From Gnetum montanum (Eukaryota; Streptophyta; Gnetopsida; Gnetales; Gnetaceae): a stretch of DNA of 27,805 bases. This document shows positions 1 through 11,031 of the stretch, one piece after another. A program made the translations under genes and the position numbers. The DNA lies in NCBI GenBank assembly GCA_015680685.1, contig MNCI01024321.1, positions 3,055 through 30,859 of the forward strand, given 5' to 3'. Each line of letters opens with the position of its first letter. Within the stretch, counting starts at the first letter, position 1. The notes below the pieces were generated by a model. It ran no database searches and was not told the origin of the DNA. It saw nothing but the letters and a program-made list of their open reading frames with translations.

Positions 1-242
1 AACAACTCACAGTACTTGGCAAAGTTGGCTGAATCTCTTTAAAGTAAGTCATTTGTAGTTCACATACAACGCAATCGTTACATTTCTCACAACCACACGC
101 CGCAACAGCACACACACATACTCACATTAACTACTGAGTTTATTTGGAGGTATCTGGGCCTTGGTGTTGTCAGAGACCAACAGGCACCTAAATCCTGTTC
201 GAGGACACTCGTTGGTGGTCGCGTCCCAAACGGTCGCCAACA
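1..242 (+). mobile_element. 3' end of an LTR (element E), truncated by the window start
   Basis: The segment ends in CAACA at 238-242. A 7-nt spacer and a primer-binding-like sequence follow, which is the geometry of the end of a 5' LTR on the plus strand. Element A below has the same arrangement (CA, 7 nt, similar site), which supports the reading. The start of the LTR lies outside the window, so its length and promoter cannot be judged. No gag was recognised downstream, so the rest of this element is either decayed or replaced. Confidence 0.5.
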
Positions 243-249
243 GTTTTGT

Positions 250-266
250 TGGCGCTAGAAGGAGAG
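250..266 (+). other. Primer-binding-like site of element E
   Basis: The sequence TGGCGCTAGAAGGAGAGG begins here, 7 nt after the LTR end. It starts with TGG, the complement of a tRNA CCA end, and resembles TGGCATTAGAAGGAGGG at 11032 in element A. I could not assign the tRNA from memory. Confidence 0.5.
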
Positions 267-425
267 GAAGAAACCAAAGGATTGAAAGAGATAAATGGTA
301 GCCTGAAATCTTAATTTATTGAAGGAGAACAAAGTCAAAAGCAATATTAAGACTAGATAGAAAGTTGCCTACATGCTTCTGTCAAAGCTTATTACTAAGA
401 CCTTGAATGTTTCACGATAGGAGGT

Positions 426-1515
426 TCATGGAGAAGTAGAGAGCATGTTGATTGAGAGGTCAATAGGAGGTTTAGAAGTTAAAGTATCAACTTCCATTGT
501 TTGTGAAAGGAGGACAAAGGAGTTGGTGGAAACGAAAGCCTTGGAAGTGTTTAGTGGGGATGAGGTGAAGGTTGGAGGTTGGAGTTGTAAGAAAGGAAGC
601 TTTGATAGGTTTCCTTCCACTGCCCATCACAAACTCCTAACCCAAGACAGAGTCCTTGAATGACTTGGAAGGGATGACATGGGCTGAGATGTATGTACCC
701 AACTATGGTGTCTGTATCTTGGAGAGGCTAGATAGAGAGGAGGACTTTGGAGCTGTTTAGGAAGAGGATCTAAATCTAAAGGATTCTGAGGGTGGGCAGG
801 ATGGTGTGTCTGGGGAATATATTTTTAGGGGTGCTACAAATTGTTTCTTCTTAACTAAGAAGGAACACACCAAGATATGATGCTCGATCCTATGATAGTA
901 GCTGCACAAGTTTGGGAGATAAAAATAGTCTATTTTTTTGGTGAAAAGTTTTCCACTAGCTACGAGGGTTAATGAGGTCTTCCTAAGAGCTGTATTGAGT
1001 TTGATACAATAATAACAAATTTGAGTTCCATTGATCACAGTGCAATGGTTATAAATAATAGGACTGAGGGTGCTCATGATGTCTCTCTCTATAGATGAAA
1101 AAATGAGTGAAAGATTTGGCAATTCCACACAACAGGGGATTATGTTAAAGGTCGAGTCATTAACATTAAAGTCAAATCTCTAGGCATGTGTTATTAGAGT
1201 TGCATTCCATGTTAGAAAAATTTTAAGAGAGAGAGCCTTTTCAACTTGAGAGGCCTTGGATAATTCCATCAAAATAAAGTTTCAGGTGTAGTAATGGGCA
1301 TGAGAAACTTGAATGCCTTGGGGCTAAAGAAGGTTTTGGATTTGCACATTGATACTCAAAGACCTTGGTAAAAACTCCACTACTTGAAGAAAAATAAAGC
1401 ACATTGCAAATTCTTTGAAAATCACATCAAAAATATCATTTGGAAGAAGAAAATTGATTTTAAACAAGTTAGAGGAACTTCCCTGATGAGGAGAAGAATA
1501 AGACAAATCTGCCAT
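426..1515 (-). pseudogene. Decayed DUF4283 / CCHC zinc-knuckle protein
   Basis: Read right to left, the minus strand gives a run resembling the DUF4283 fold and the zinc knuckle that usually follows it. A possible start is the Met at 1515 (MADLSYSSPHQ). A central block at about 1190-930 has the DUF4283-like pattern FNV..STFN..P..VELPNLSL. The knuckle at 904-865 reads NLCSYYHRIEHHILVC. It keeps the C, H and C of CxxCxxxxHxxxxC, but the second Cys is Tyr. A tail rich in Ser, Pro and Thr continues in other frames to about 426. At least two frame changes and several stops break it. In plants this domain pair occurs in LINE ORF1 proteins and in stand-alone DUF4283 genes. No reverse transcriptase is visible here, so I cannot choose between them. 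Confidence 0.55.
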
Positions 1516-1689
1516 TGCAATAAACAACATCATAGTGGTGTAGAACAACACTATAGTGGTGTAGAATAGCACATTCAACCACCACACCAACCCACAAGGC
1601 AAGCACAACAGCAGCCACACCAATAGCAACCTCAAAGAAACCCTACAATAGAGAAAACTACATAAAGCCAGCATCACCAACCATCAAAC

Positions 1690-4560
1690 ATAGAGATAGG
1701 CGGAGTGACAAAGAATAGAAAACCATAGCAAAAGACAATGTCCTAACTACTCACCACTAGTCACGAGATGAGGCGGAGTAGCACAGCAAAGGGGAAGAAT
1801 CCGGCCATTGCTGCTTGCATTATCAAAAACATTCTAAGCACTTTCTATTTCAAGTTCATACACAATTCTAGTTGCTTCTATTGAATAAAAAATGTTTCTT
1901 TACATCATTTCAATGTGTTCTTGGGGCCCACCCTTATCTAACAGCAATCTTAGCAAGTAGGGATGGGACCTAGAGACACATAATCATAGTTGATGATGGT
2001 CATCATAGACGTATGCACTAGTAGCCTCGTGTTAAAGATGTCTAAAGGAAGTTTTTTTAATTTTTTTTAATTTTTTCAGTTGAAACAATGCTTATTAAAA
2101 AACTTGACCATCCCTCAAGGATGTATGCATTAGTCTACACACTCACCTTAGTTATCACATTCTTGGAATGTGATGCATAAATTATGTGTTTTTGTTTTTT
2201 TCTTATCAAAAACATGCTACATAAAATTTTGAAATCTTAAAAATATTATTCATTGAATAAAAATGCTTATTTGAAATAGAAAATAAATAATTATTATTTT
2301 ATCATTACCTTGGATTTGTCCCAGCAAAATGGGGTTGGATATATACATAAAGAAAATAATACTTATTAAAAATTATTATTAGTTTCCCCGTGTCCAATTG
2401 AAAAATGATTATTACAAGGATTTGAATGATATGGTAAAGGCAAATTATTCATAACTAATCAATGGGAGGTGGATCAAGTAGTTAGATCATTAAAATTTTA
2501 GAGTCATACTTGAGGCATCATTATATTTCTTTATAATTATTTTATTGATCGTATTGGCTATATGTCTCAAGGTGTACCTATAGTTAAATTATTTCAGGAA
2601 TTAGGTATTAGCCTAGTAGTAAGATTCTTAATTTAGAAGCTTCTGGTGGTGGGCAATGATGAGTTATGAAATTAATTTGCTTATGGGTAAATATTATTTA
2701 GAAAAAAGCTTCCAATTCTAACACCATAGAAAAACATTAATAACTATAATATTTTATTATTTATTTAAGAAAATAATTTTATATCTCATATGTATATATC
2801 TCACAAAATATATAAGTTACAAAGATAGAAAGATCTAGGTCTCTCTCTCTTTGTTTGGTACCAAGGTTTCTTTAGTAAAATTTGTTTTGTTAGAATTATA
2901 TTTTCTTCATGGGAGGATTCTAAATTATCCTCAAATTCTTCTACAGATGCTAAAATTTCTACTTCTTTTATTAATGCAAAAACTTTTGTTGGTTCTTAGA
3001 ATATAGATTTATAATTTGGAAAGAAGAAATTTGTAATGTCTTTTTCTAGTGATGTTGTATATAAGACATCTAATTTTCTCCTTCTTGATGATGTACATAA
3101 GGCATTGGTTATTGATCTTATATCATGATATGTGTTCATTCAAGTTTAGGGGTTACTTACCTTATAATCAAAGTTTTTCTTAACAATTAAATGATGTGAT
3201 GTAAAAGCATAGCATTTAAGTCATTTATACCAAGTACTATTCTTAATTTTTTTCTACTTATTAATGTAAATAATGCTTCAATGATGCAACGTGCTTTGGA
3301 TATAAGGTCATTTATATATAACTATGTAAGGTTGATCATTCATAAATAAACTCTATATTTTGATGTCTAATTTAAAGAATATTGTAAAGATCCATGTTTT
3401 ATCAAGTTATTTAATCTTTTGTTAATTTTTCAAAGAATTGGGCAACAAATTATTAGGCTTTTTGGATCCATTAAAGATATGAAATCTATTTAATTATTGT
3501 AGATATGTCTTGTTGACATCAATCTTCTTAACCATAAAGGGAAATTGGAATTGCAAGCAAGAAGAAGAACTTGTTATAGCTAATGGTAAAGATTCTTAAT
3601 GTAAGGTTAACATTAAATGATGAAATAATGGTGATGAATATATGACACAATTTTCTTGTGTATCTAGCTTTTCTATGAATATTAGTATTTCACCATAACT
3701 TTCTATTACTACCTAGAGTCCTTGTGCTATTTTAAATTCAAATACAAACGTTGAAATTGATGTGAATGTTGTTAGGGCTAGGACCATCCTTACTACTAAC
3801 AATTAATTTTCATCTCTTAACTTTTCAAAACATCTATTATGAAAACTATAAATTTTTATTACATCTAAGAAATCATAAAGAATTTGTTAGATAGTTACAA
3901 TGCTTCAACATAGTATTGAAGAAAGTTGAAAACATCATTGATGTAATGCTCAAAGTAGATAGGGCCAATTTAAAAGAAAGTAATTATCATAAAAATTAAT
4001 AATATAATTCAATTGAATGTGGGCCAAAGATGAACAAAATAAAAAAATATGGTCTTCATCTTCTATGAAAATCTAAATCTGGGATTGGCCTTGAACTTAA
4101 AACCTTCTACTCACTAGAGTAGAACTCCTAATTATTGTTGTGCTAGCTACCATGTCAAATTAGTTTATACACCTAAGTGACATTCCAGAAACTTGAAAGC
4201 TTTTCCTTTCCATGATCTTTTTGGTATTTTCTACTTAGTGTAAGCATGTGATGTAATTTGATTTTTTTCTTATTTTTAATATGATTTTTGGGATCTAACA
4301 TCCTTCATAAGTTACAATGTTATAAAATATATCAAAAATATTTTTAGATTTTTCATTATCATCCTAGCTTTATCCTAACAAAGTGAGATTGACTGCATGG
4401 TTCTCTTTAAGCATTCATCTCTGTTAAGAGCTAGACACTTATCTATTTTCAATATCTTTGTATTATCTTCAATCATTTTTTTCATGTCATTTTTGATCTT
4501 TCTATATTAACTATCTCAAGCATTTTTATGTCTATTTTGGGCATTTTGAGGAAGTTAAAA
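1690..4560. other. AT-rich stretch without a recognisable gene
   Basis: No open frame of useful length and no conserved protein motif were found on either strand. Poly-A/T runs are frequent, for example at 2050-2080. The only structure I would flag is three possible SINE-like promoter remnants near 2609, 3577 and 4081-4160. Confidence 0.6.
4081..4160 (-). repeat. Possible tRNA-derived SINE head
   Basis: On the minus strand GGTAGCTAGCACAA looks like a tRNA A box, and AGTTCAAGGCC about 45 nt later looks like a B box (GTTCRANNCY). Similar A-box-like strings on the plus strand, TAGCCTAGTAGT at 2609 and TAGCTAATGGT at 3577, are each followed by AAGATTCTTAAT or a close variant but lack a clear B box. 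No poly-A tail or target duplication was identified, so this is tentative. Confidence 0.25.
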
Positions 4561-4589
4561 TTTATTTGATGAACCATGATTTGTCAGGC

Positions 4590-4665
4590 TCTGATATCAG
4601 ACCCTTGATATTGGGTACGCGATATCATGGCCTAATTAGCGATATCGGGTACATGATATCGTGGT
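4590..4665 (+). promoter_or_regulatory. Cluster of GATATC palindromes in element D U3
   Basis: Within about 75 bp upstream of the TATA box there are four GATATC sites and one GATATT variant. They include the 10-bp palindrome CTGATATCAG at 4591-4600 and the 8-bp palindrome CGATATCG near 4640. Spacing is irregular. The position just upstream of TATA suggests a regulatory role, which is inference. Confidence 0.5.
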
Positions 4666-4678
4666 TCTTGTGTGAGCC

Positions 4679-4686
4679 TATAAATA
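4679..4686 (+). promoter_or_regulatory. TATA box of element D LTR
   Basis: TATAAATA in the context GCCTATAAATACAC, a strong plant TATA match, directly after the palindrome cluster. Transcription would start about 30 bp downstream and run towards gag. Confidence 0.65.
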
Positions 4687-5411
4687 CACAATTGGGCGCA
4701 TGGAGAGACATAGGAAAAGTTAGTGTTAGAGTAGGATCTTTTTGTCAGTTTCAATTCCTCTCAACCCTTTCCTCAGTGCATGCTCGCAATGTGATGATTG
4801 TAATTGTACGGAACCTTTATTCGAGTGTGACGTACTTGGACACGCACATGATCAACAATAAAGATCAAGATTACTTCATCATTGCAGCATTCACTTAGTT
4901 TTAATTGCTTACTTTTATTGTTATTTATCGCTTTCTCAATTAATATTTCTCTACCCTCATTTCCTATCCCTATTATTAAACACAGAATGAGTACGACTTA
5001 ATCACGAGCATTTAAGTGTGACTACTTAGTATCCCAGTAGTGTACCTAGGACATGCGCTTGGTAATCCCAGCAGTAGTACATGAGGTCCAAGATGTGTAT
5101 GGATGATTAAGGGACGGATGCTCATCGCACTTAGGCTAGCTTAGACTCTCTTCACCCTTTCTCTATTAGCTTAAACAAGTTATTTTCCATTGCCTCTAGG
5201 AGTAGCACTAGTTAGGACCACATCATACACCTCACCTCGGACTAAATCATACATGACAAAGCAAATACTAGTCCAAGTGGGAAGAAAGTGAACTATGATC
5301 AATGTGTAACTATCTAGATACCACAACTAGCTCATTTGCGGAGTTCGACCGGATCGTGCATGAATGTTGGTATTGTATGATTGAGTGTAGGGGTACATTG
5401 CCACTCATCAT

Positions 5412-5429
5412 TAGCGCCATTGCCGAGGA
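5412..5429 (+). other. tRNA-Asp-type primer-binding site of element D
   Basis: TAGCGCCATTGCCGAGGA differs at three positions, all G to A, from TGGCGCCGTTGCCGGGGA, the complement of the plant tRNA-Asp 3' end. It sits 1 nt after the LTR, where a minus-strand primer site belongs. Confidence 0.75.
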
Positions 5430-5543
5430 TGATGCTAGTTATTTAGATTAGTTATATCATACAAGATTGCTGTAACAAAGTATTCATGATATATCTTTTA
5501 GAAAGAAATTAATTGCAAATAAGCCACACACAATTTCAAAACA

Positions 5544-7580
5544 ATGTCTCTCTCACAAGACTATGATAACGCAATAACTAGTAAGGCAATTCATTGGAGA
5601 ACCAACAAATTATATGATGATGAATATAAAGTTTGGAGTACTCAATCTGATGCAAGGGTCTCCTATGTACATCAGCGAAGACAACATCGTGCCAACTCAC
5701 AAATTCATAACCTAACTAGTGATGATGAACCCTTTCTGGCCACTAGGAGCCTAATGCATATACAAGAGGCTATTCGAATATCCTGTAGGCATCGTAAGGA
5801 AAGCCGTATACCTAGGCTTGATTTAAACAAATTTTCCAAATTTTCAGGAGGCTATGATTTAGATTTGCAACATCATTTACAAGCCTTCCATGATGCCTGT
5901 GTATGGAACACTATTGATAACAGGTGGCAAAAACTTAAGCTCTTTCCTATGACACTCGTTGGCCAAGCAAAAGTATGGTACAGATCCTTAAGACCAAAAT
6001 CAATTCGATGTTGGCCGACAATGGTAGAACTCTTTAATGAAAGACATCAAACCTATGCAAGAGTGTTAGCCTTGAGAAAACAAATCTAAGAGTGGAAACA
6101 AGCATAACATGAATCCTTGGACATGGCCTTAGAAAGATATTATGCATTGTTAAACAATTGCCCATGCCATGGGTTCTCTGAGGAAAGGCTAATGTATCAC
6201 ATCATGGATGGGCTCCGCAATGAGACAAGGGAGACCCTAGGGATGTATGCCCTAGGTCAATTGTATGAGCTATGAACCCACCAATTCCAAGAGCTTATTA
6301 AGTGGGTCACAAAGGAAGAAGGAGAAATGGCTAAATGGAAGAATGTTGAAAAATCTCAATGGGACCAAAATCTTAATTTAACGAAGGTCCATAATCATGA
6401 AGAGGAGAAATCAACTCATCTTAAGGAGGTGGAACCATCTTTGCTAGTACAAAAATCACTAGATGAAATTGAGGCAAAGATCAATAAGATGATGAAATGG
6501 ATACATGAAAAATGTGGAGAATATGCCAACACTATTAGAGGTAGAACCATGATGAACCAAGAAGTAGGACAGAACACCCTTAGACAATCAGAAAGAAGGG
6601 TTGAAGAGAATAAGAACTCAAATGCTAATCATACCTATTAGTGTAACATTTACTTGTATGATTACCCCAAAGGTCAATGTCCAATCTTGTCACGTTTACA
6701 TGACCATTGGGGAAGAATGTTACATCCAGAGTTCATACAAAAATACTATGTTCAATAACAGTGGAAAAGATCCTAATTGTGGGGGAGGCCACCCTCAAAC
6801 TGGTCACACTCTTCATATCATCCAAACCTAAGTGCTTATTAGGTTCATCATCCTATTTCCCCAACCAGGTCAACATCCTCTATCTCACCACATTGTTATC
6901 ATTCTCCTAAATACTATCAACCCATATCCTCTCCAACAGGACCACCACCTCGTGTACCTTACGCTCCTTCTCAACCTCAATATTCTGATCATTCACCTCC
7001 TTCTACATTGCCACCAGTTGTTCCAGAAGGTTTTGCACCACAACACCAACCCATGAACATCACTTGCATTGCTACTGTCAATAGAAGTTGAGGTCCTCCA
7101 CAACACCAAAAGTGTCCTTTCTTTAGACATGACCATAGGAAGGGATCGCACAGTTCCAAGACCACTGCATCCTCCCACTCAACACAAGTTCAACACTATG
7201 GTGCATCCTTCTCCTCGAATCCAACACCTCGTGTTACCTTATCAAGGCCATTGATCAAAACTCCAACAACTATGGGGCCTAATGAATATAGCCATGTAGG
7301 GAGACATACCAATCATTGCATACCATCTTACGGTCACAGGTGCCATAGTGGGTCAACTCTTTATCAGTTAACCACATCTTATAACTTGCCCCACTATGTC
7401 AACATTAATTAAGTGTGTGAACCCCAGTTTGTGCACATTCCAACCACCACATCAAAAGACACCCAATGGATTGGATATGACCCGGTCCCAATATTTACAA
7501 CATGCATGGATCCTAACCTTCCATTTATTAATTCTAGCCATGCTCAACCGTTTAGTTATGGGGGATATCCTCCATTCTAA
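5544..7580 (+). pseudogene. gag: Broken gag of element D (Ty3/gypsy, Athila-like)
   Basis: The ATG at 5544 opens a frame that stays in register to about 6641, with stops at 6087, 6105 and 6273. The retrotransposon Gag domain is visible. LDLNKFSKFSGGYDLDLQHH is followed by a helix with VGQAKVWYRSL and then NNCPCHGFSEERLMYHIMDG, which resembles the plant CPHHG...F..GL pattern of Athila-type Gag. A Lys/Glu-rich helical part follows. From about 6840 to 7580 another frame encodes a Pro/His/Gln/Ser-rich tail (GPPPRVPYAPSQPQ, YGGYPPF at the end) with a few stops. There is no CCHC knuckle I can defend. After the TAA at 7578 no protease or pol is seen, so the element was either gag-only and non-autonomous or is interrupted further on. 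Lineage assignment is moderate, from Gag and primer site only. Confidence 0.7.
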
Positions 7581-8158
7581 CAAATAGAATTAATAAATGA
7601 TTTTCCTTTTCTTTAATTTTACAATTTTTGGTTTTTCAGTTTTTCATCTTCCAATTTGTTGTTTTATCTTTTCATCTTTTTATGGGTAATCTCATCTACG
7701 AATAAAACACTCATGTGACTCATTGGTTGAGGTGTTCTATGCTATCAAGTCCCAGGTGACTAATTACTTAGATAGCGAGCCCATCACATCCACCCACCCA
7801 TTCTATTAATAAGAGGTTCTACTCTAGGTCCGATGATATTCTTGACATCATTAAAACTTAAAGTAATTTTGTGCTCATTATGCCCAGAGCAAAAAATGAT
7901 GGACTAAGAGGGAATGGTTAGGGTGTGAAATCAAGGGGACTTGTGGATTCTCTTTGTTGACATTTATTAGAGTTATCATGCAGCTTGGTTGTAATAAGAT
8001 CCTTGTAGATCTAACAAAAAATGGAAGTAAAAGTAATAAAGGCACTTAATAAAGAAAACCAATGCTATTCTAGGAGGTCCCACTAGAAAGACATGCATCC
8101 ATGCTTGAAGGTAGGTGGCTTCTCTAGATTACGCATAAAAAAAAAGAGTGTGTGTGCC
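7581..8158. other. Non-coding stretch after gag of element D
   Basis: A T-rich run (about 7595-7690) follows the gag stop. No pol domain, primer tract or LTR terminus was recognised. A poly-A run of nine lies near 8136. Confidence 0.5.
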
Positions 8159-8280
8159 AAAGGGGCTCGAAAAAAAGAAACAAAAAGATCAAGACAAATG
8201 TGCTGCAAAGAAATTCCNGCAAAGGGGCTTGACAAAAAGAAACAAAAAGATCAAGACAAATGTGCTACAAAGAAATTCCA
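8159..8280 (+). repeat. Tandem duplication of about 62 bp with one N
   Basis: AAAGGGGCTYGA begins at 8159 and again at 8221. Both copies continue through an A-rich block into AAGATCAAGACAAATGTGCT and end AAAGAAATTCC. The copies differ at only a few positions. The ambiguous base at 8218 falls at the copy junction. Confidence 0.8.
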
Positions 8281-9036
8281 AATCACTCCTCCCTTGAACG
8301 AAATGCCAAGTGATTGTATGCTTTGTTGTTATGATGCTCTTATAGTTGTCCATCATTGGATGAAACAATGCAATGTCATTGATCGAAGGAATGGACTTGG
8401 TCTTGATTTTGGAGTGACGGGCTAATGACACATTAATCACGTCCTACACTTAAGATTCACTATGCCGAAGGTTAATTACCACATGTCCCAATCTTTGCAA
8501 TCCCTTCTACAATTCGCCTCATCTCATTGTTCATGTATTTGTGACTCGTGTCTTATGTAGTATTGAATGCATACCTCATCACGGTAGTATTAACATGTGT
8601 GTGTTTTGTTACATTGGTGTAGATTACATTTAACCCTTCTAGTGCCTACAATCATTTTAAGGTGTGGCTACGTAAGGGCATTATAGGTTGGAACCTGCTT
8701 TAGGGAGGACCCACTTGTGTGAATTTTGTAATTTGTACTTGTTGCACACCACAACATCATTTTATACCTTTCAAGTACTTTATTGCCAAATCTATTCTTT
8801 CCTTTGTCATCATTTTATCAAACGTTCCTCAAAACCATTACATGTCCTTGTATGTGTCACCTAAACAAATTAGGTCTGACATTAAACTTTTAGGGCAACT
8901 TCCTTGAAAAAAATTTCTAACTCTAAAATCACACTAAGCAAAGAATTCAACATTTATTAAAGGAAATGGGTAAGGTATGAAATATTTGAACTTCTTTTAA
9001 TAACCTTACTAAAAATTGATCTTTGTGTGATTATAG
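8281..9036. other. No recognisable gene
   Basis: Neither strand gives a frame with a familiar domain. The short open frames here have no conserved motif and look like chance. Confidence 0.5.
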
Positions 9037-9165
9037 ATGGCCCCTAAAAGAGGACAACAAGGAGGACCTTCTCAAGGTGCAACTGAAGGCCTAGGGGGAG
9101 GTAAAGGCCAAGGACCTCATGTAGAACATGCAAAGCAGGAAGCACAATCATTCAGCATCCATTAG
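9037..9165 (+). CDS. Short Gly/Gln-rich ORF (42 residues), uncertain
   Basis: The ATG at 9037 opens a frame beginning MAPKRGQQGGPSQGATEG and ending at TAG 9163-9165. The basic, Gly/Gln-rich start resembles the disordered N-termini of many plant Gag proteins. No domain follows, and later frames up to about 9375 are interrupted. It may be the head of an eroded gag or chance. I do not assign a function. Confidence 0.2.
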   Translation: MAPKRGQQGGPSQGATEGLGGGKGQGPHVEHAKQEAQSFSIH

Positions 9166-9543
9166 GGAACTCTTGTCACTACACAATATGGCCAAGAAAA
9201 AAGTGGAGAGGTTAGGGCCTGAGCCTATGAAGAGGAACGATGACTATTTGCAGCATGGCATGTTAAGGCCAATCAAGTGTTCCCGAAGCTACTATGTCCA
9301 TGGAAAGTGCCAACTCTATTAAACATTGGAACATCAGCATGGACGGCTCATAATCCTTGGATAGAAGAAGAGAAATGTTAGACGTTTCTTCAATGGTATC
9401 AATCTTGAAACACCCCAAAATTTGAAGACATTCTTGCTTCACCAGGTCTTCGCAAAACGCGCAGCGTTACAGTAGGTCTTTGGGAGATGGATGCTCTGAT
9501 TTTCAGACTGTCTGCTTCAGCAAGTTTTCTAAGTCAAGGAGTC

Positions 9544-10035
9544 TTGCTACGCTACGCTACGACATGTAGCGTAGCAAACTTCAGAAGATGTTTGCAGAAG
9601 CACAGTCCTATGCTAGGGTGTGCTACGTAGTGTAGCACAGCGTAGCAAAAGCTGGACAATCAGCCCCCTTGCCTGACTTCAAGTCCTTCGGCAATGTCTC
9701 CTTTTGTTAGAAAGTGGTGAACTTGGCCGACATCAGGTCTTGTTTGCTGCTACGCTACGCTTAGCTACATGGTGCAGCGAGGCATAGAAATTCTGCAGAA
9801 GTTAACAGAAGGCAACTCAAAGTGCGGGATCAGCAAGTTCGCAAACTTCGCAGTGCAAGAGGAAAAGTTCACAGATTAGCGATGACTTTTGCGACTAAGG
9901 CCAGTTGCTACGCTATGTAGCGTAGCAAACATACAATGAACAGCCTACACATTTCAAAGGCTTTCTACACATGCAGTAAGATGCGTAATAAGACGCTACG
10001 CTACGCCAACATGCTACGCTACAAAGCATAGCAAA
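9544..10035 (+). promoter_or_regulatory. GCTACGCTA / TAGCGTAGC inverted-repeat cluster in element A U3
   Basis: At least five sites carry GCTACGCTA or its reverse complement. The strongest are a hairpin at 9544-9577 with 12-bp arms (TTGCTACGCTAC / GTAGCGTAGCAA, 10-nt loop) and one at 9905-9928 with 11-bp arms and a 2-nt loop. Others lie near 9619, 9751 and 9993-10030. All are upstream of the TATA box. The same motif reappears inside the element at 15461, 16985 and 17663. Confidence 0.6.
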
Positions 10036-10234
10036 GTGGCAAGTGGTTACGCGACATTAATGCACCTCACCTAATTGCATCATTGCTCTAACAACGTAAT
10101 TATGACGCAGTAGGTTTGTAATTACAGCTTGGCAGGCTCACCCAATGGTCATGCAGGCATGTGCAGCATAGATAGGTTAGCATAGGCCCAAGGCACGTGG
10201 TGTCCAAATCGCATCTTTCGCGTGCCCTTGGTCT

Positions 10235-10242
10235 TATAAATA
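10235..10242 (+). promoter_or_regulatory. TATA box of element A LTR
   Basis: TATAAATA in the context GTCTTATAAATACCC. It is followed about 25 bp later by a CT repeat (10264-10277), which is common near plant transcription starts. Confidence 0.65.
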
Positions 10243-10676
10243 CCCGAATTAGTAATGCTTAAACTCTCTCTCTCTCTGTGGCTCGCTCAAGCACTGGTAC
10301 AATTTAACTTTTCACACTTTTGACATTCCCCTTTTTCAAGGCTTTTCAGTCCCCAGTTTGTTTCCTCAGCAATCTGGTTGGCTAACAGTTTGGTTGGCTG
10401 ATAAGCAAAAAAGTTGGCACTGTAATCTTAAGCATTGTAAGCTTCCTGTTTTGACATTATAAATAGTTAGCATTCTCAGTTGGCATTTTGTTCTGTTCTT
10501 TTCTACCACCTTTTTAGAACTTCACATTGTTGATGACTGAGCCTATGTTCAAGCACACAGCCATCTCATTTTACACGTCTTGGTTACTCTCAGGATCTCT
10601 GCACTTCCCAACACTATGCAATCAATTGTGTCCATCTTGACAGAGCGAGGTCATAGCTTCGAAGCAGTGCATTTTT

Positions 10677-10800
10677 CTATTGCATTTTACATTATCTTCC
10701 ATTTACTATTGTATTTTACGCTATTTTCTTTTTCCTCTATTGCATTTTACGCTATTTTCTGTTTCCTCTATTGCATTTTACACTATTTTTTGTTTCCTCT
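10677..10800 (+). repeat. 31-bp tandem repeat in the LTR (about four units)
   Basis: Units begin with CTATTG at 10677, 10706, 10737 and 10768. The core is CTATTGCATTTTACGCTATT followed by a T/C-rich tail. It lies downstream of the TATA box, so it would be in the transcribed leader. Confidence 0.75.
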
Positions 10801-11031
10801 ACATTTAAGCATTACTTCGCACTATCAGTTTCATTTTCAAATCACATGTTGCAAAAGGTTATATAGACACCAACTAAGTCCCTGTCTGATTGACCAGACC
10901 GTTTAGGGCACCCCGTTTCTGTTCCATCCAGCATGGCCCTCCCGTGAAAACAGGGTCAAGACTGCTAGCAGTCGGCAGCCCCTCGGCATTTCTTTTCCAG
11001 CCGTCGATGTTTTCGATCGCTACAATATTTT

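Larger units (their letters stand above)
4567..5410 (+). mobile_element. LTR of element D (844 bp)
   Basis: The segment starts TGATGA and ends TCATCA, a perfect 6-bp terminal inverted repeat of the TG...CA type. A primer-binding site follows 1 nt after the end, and a TATA box lies 112 bp from the start, so U3/R/U5 order fits the plus strand. The five bases before it are TTATT. The matching 3' LTR is not in the window, so the target duplication cannot be checked. Confidence 0.7.
9406..11024 (+). mobile_element. Long 5' LTR of element A (left end approximate)
   Basis: The right end is well supported. It reads CGATCGCTACA at 11014-11024, then 7 nt, then a primer-like site. The reverse complement, TGTAGCGATCGAAAACATCG, lines up with the starts of the LTRs at 18895 and 24761 (TGTACTATCCGAAATCATCG and TGTATCGTCTGAAATTGTCG), so A, B and C share an LTR terminus. 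The left end is a guess, placed at TGAAACACCCC because many plant gypsy LTRs begin this way. TG at 9376 is an alternative. Inside are a palindrome-rich U3, a TATA box at 10235, a CT run and a 31-bp pyrimidine-rich repeat. Confidence 0.65.

Noticed and set aside
757-1128. Intact small gene on the minus strand
   Set aside because: The open frame is only the middle of a longer eroded DUF4283 region. The conserved pattern continues in other frames on both sides.
4566-4898. 110-codon ORF at the start of LTR D
   Set aside because: It overlaps U3, TATA box and the palindrome cluster and has no recognisable domain. The LTR reading has independent support.
10580-10906. 108-codon hydrophobic ORF
   Set aside because: Generated by the 31-bp pyrimidine-rich repeat. 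The apparent membrane segment is low-complexity Phe/Ser/Leu.
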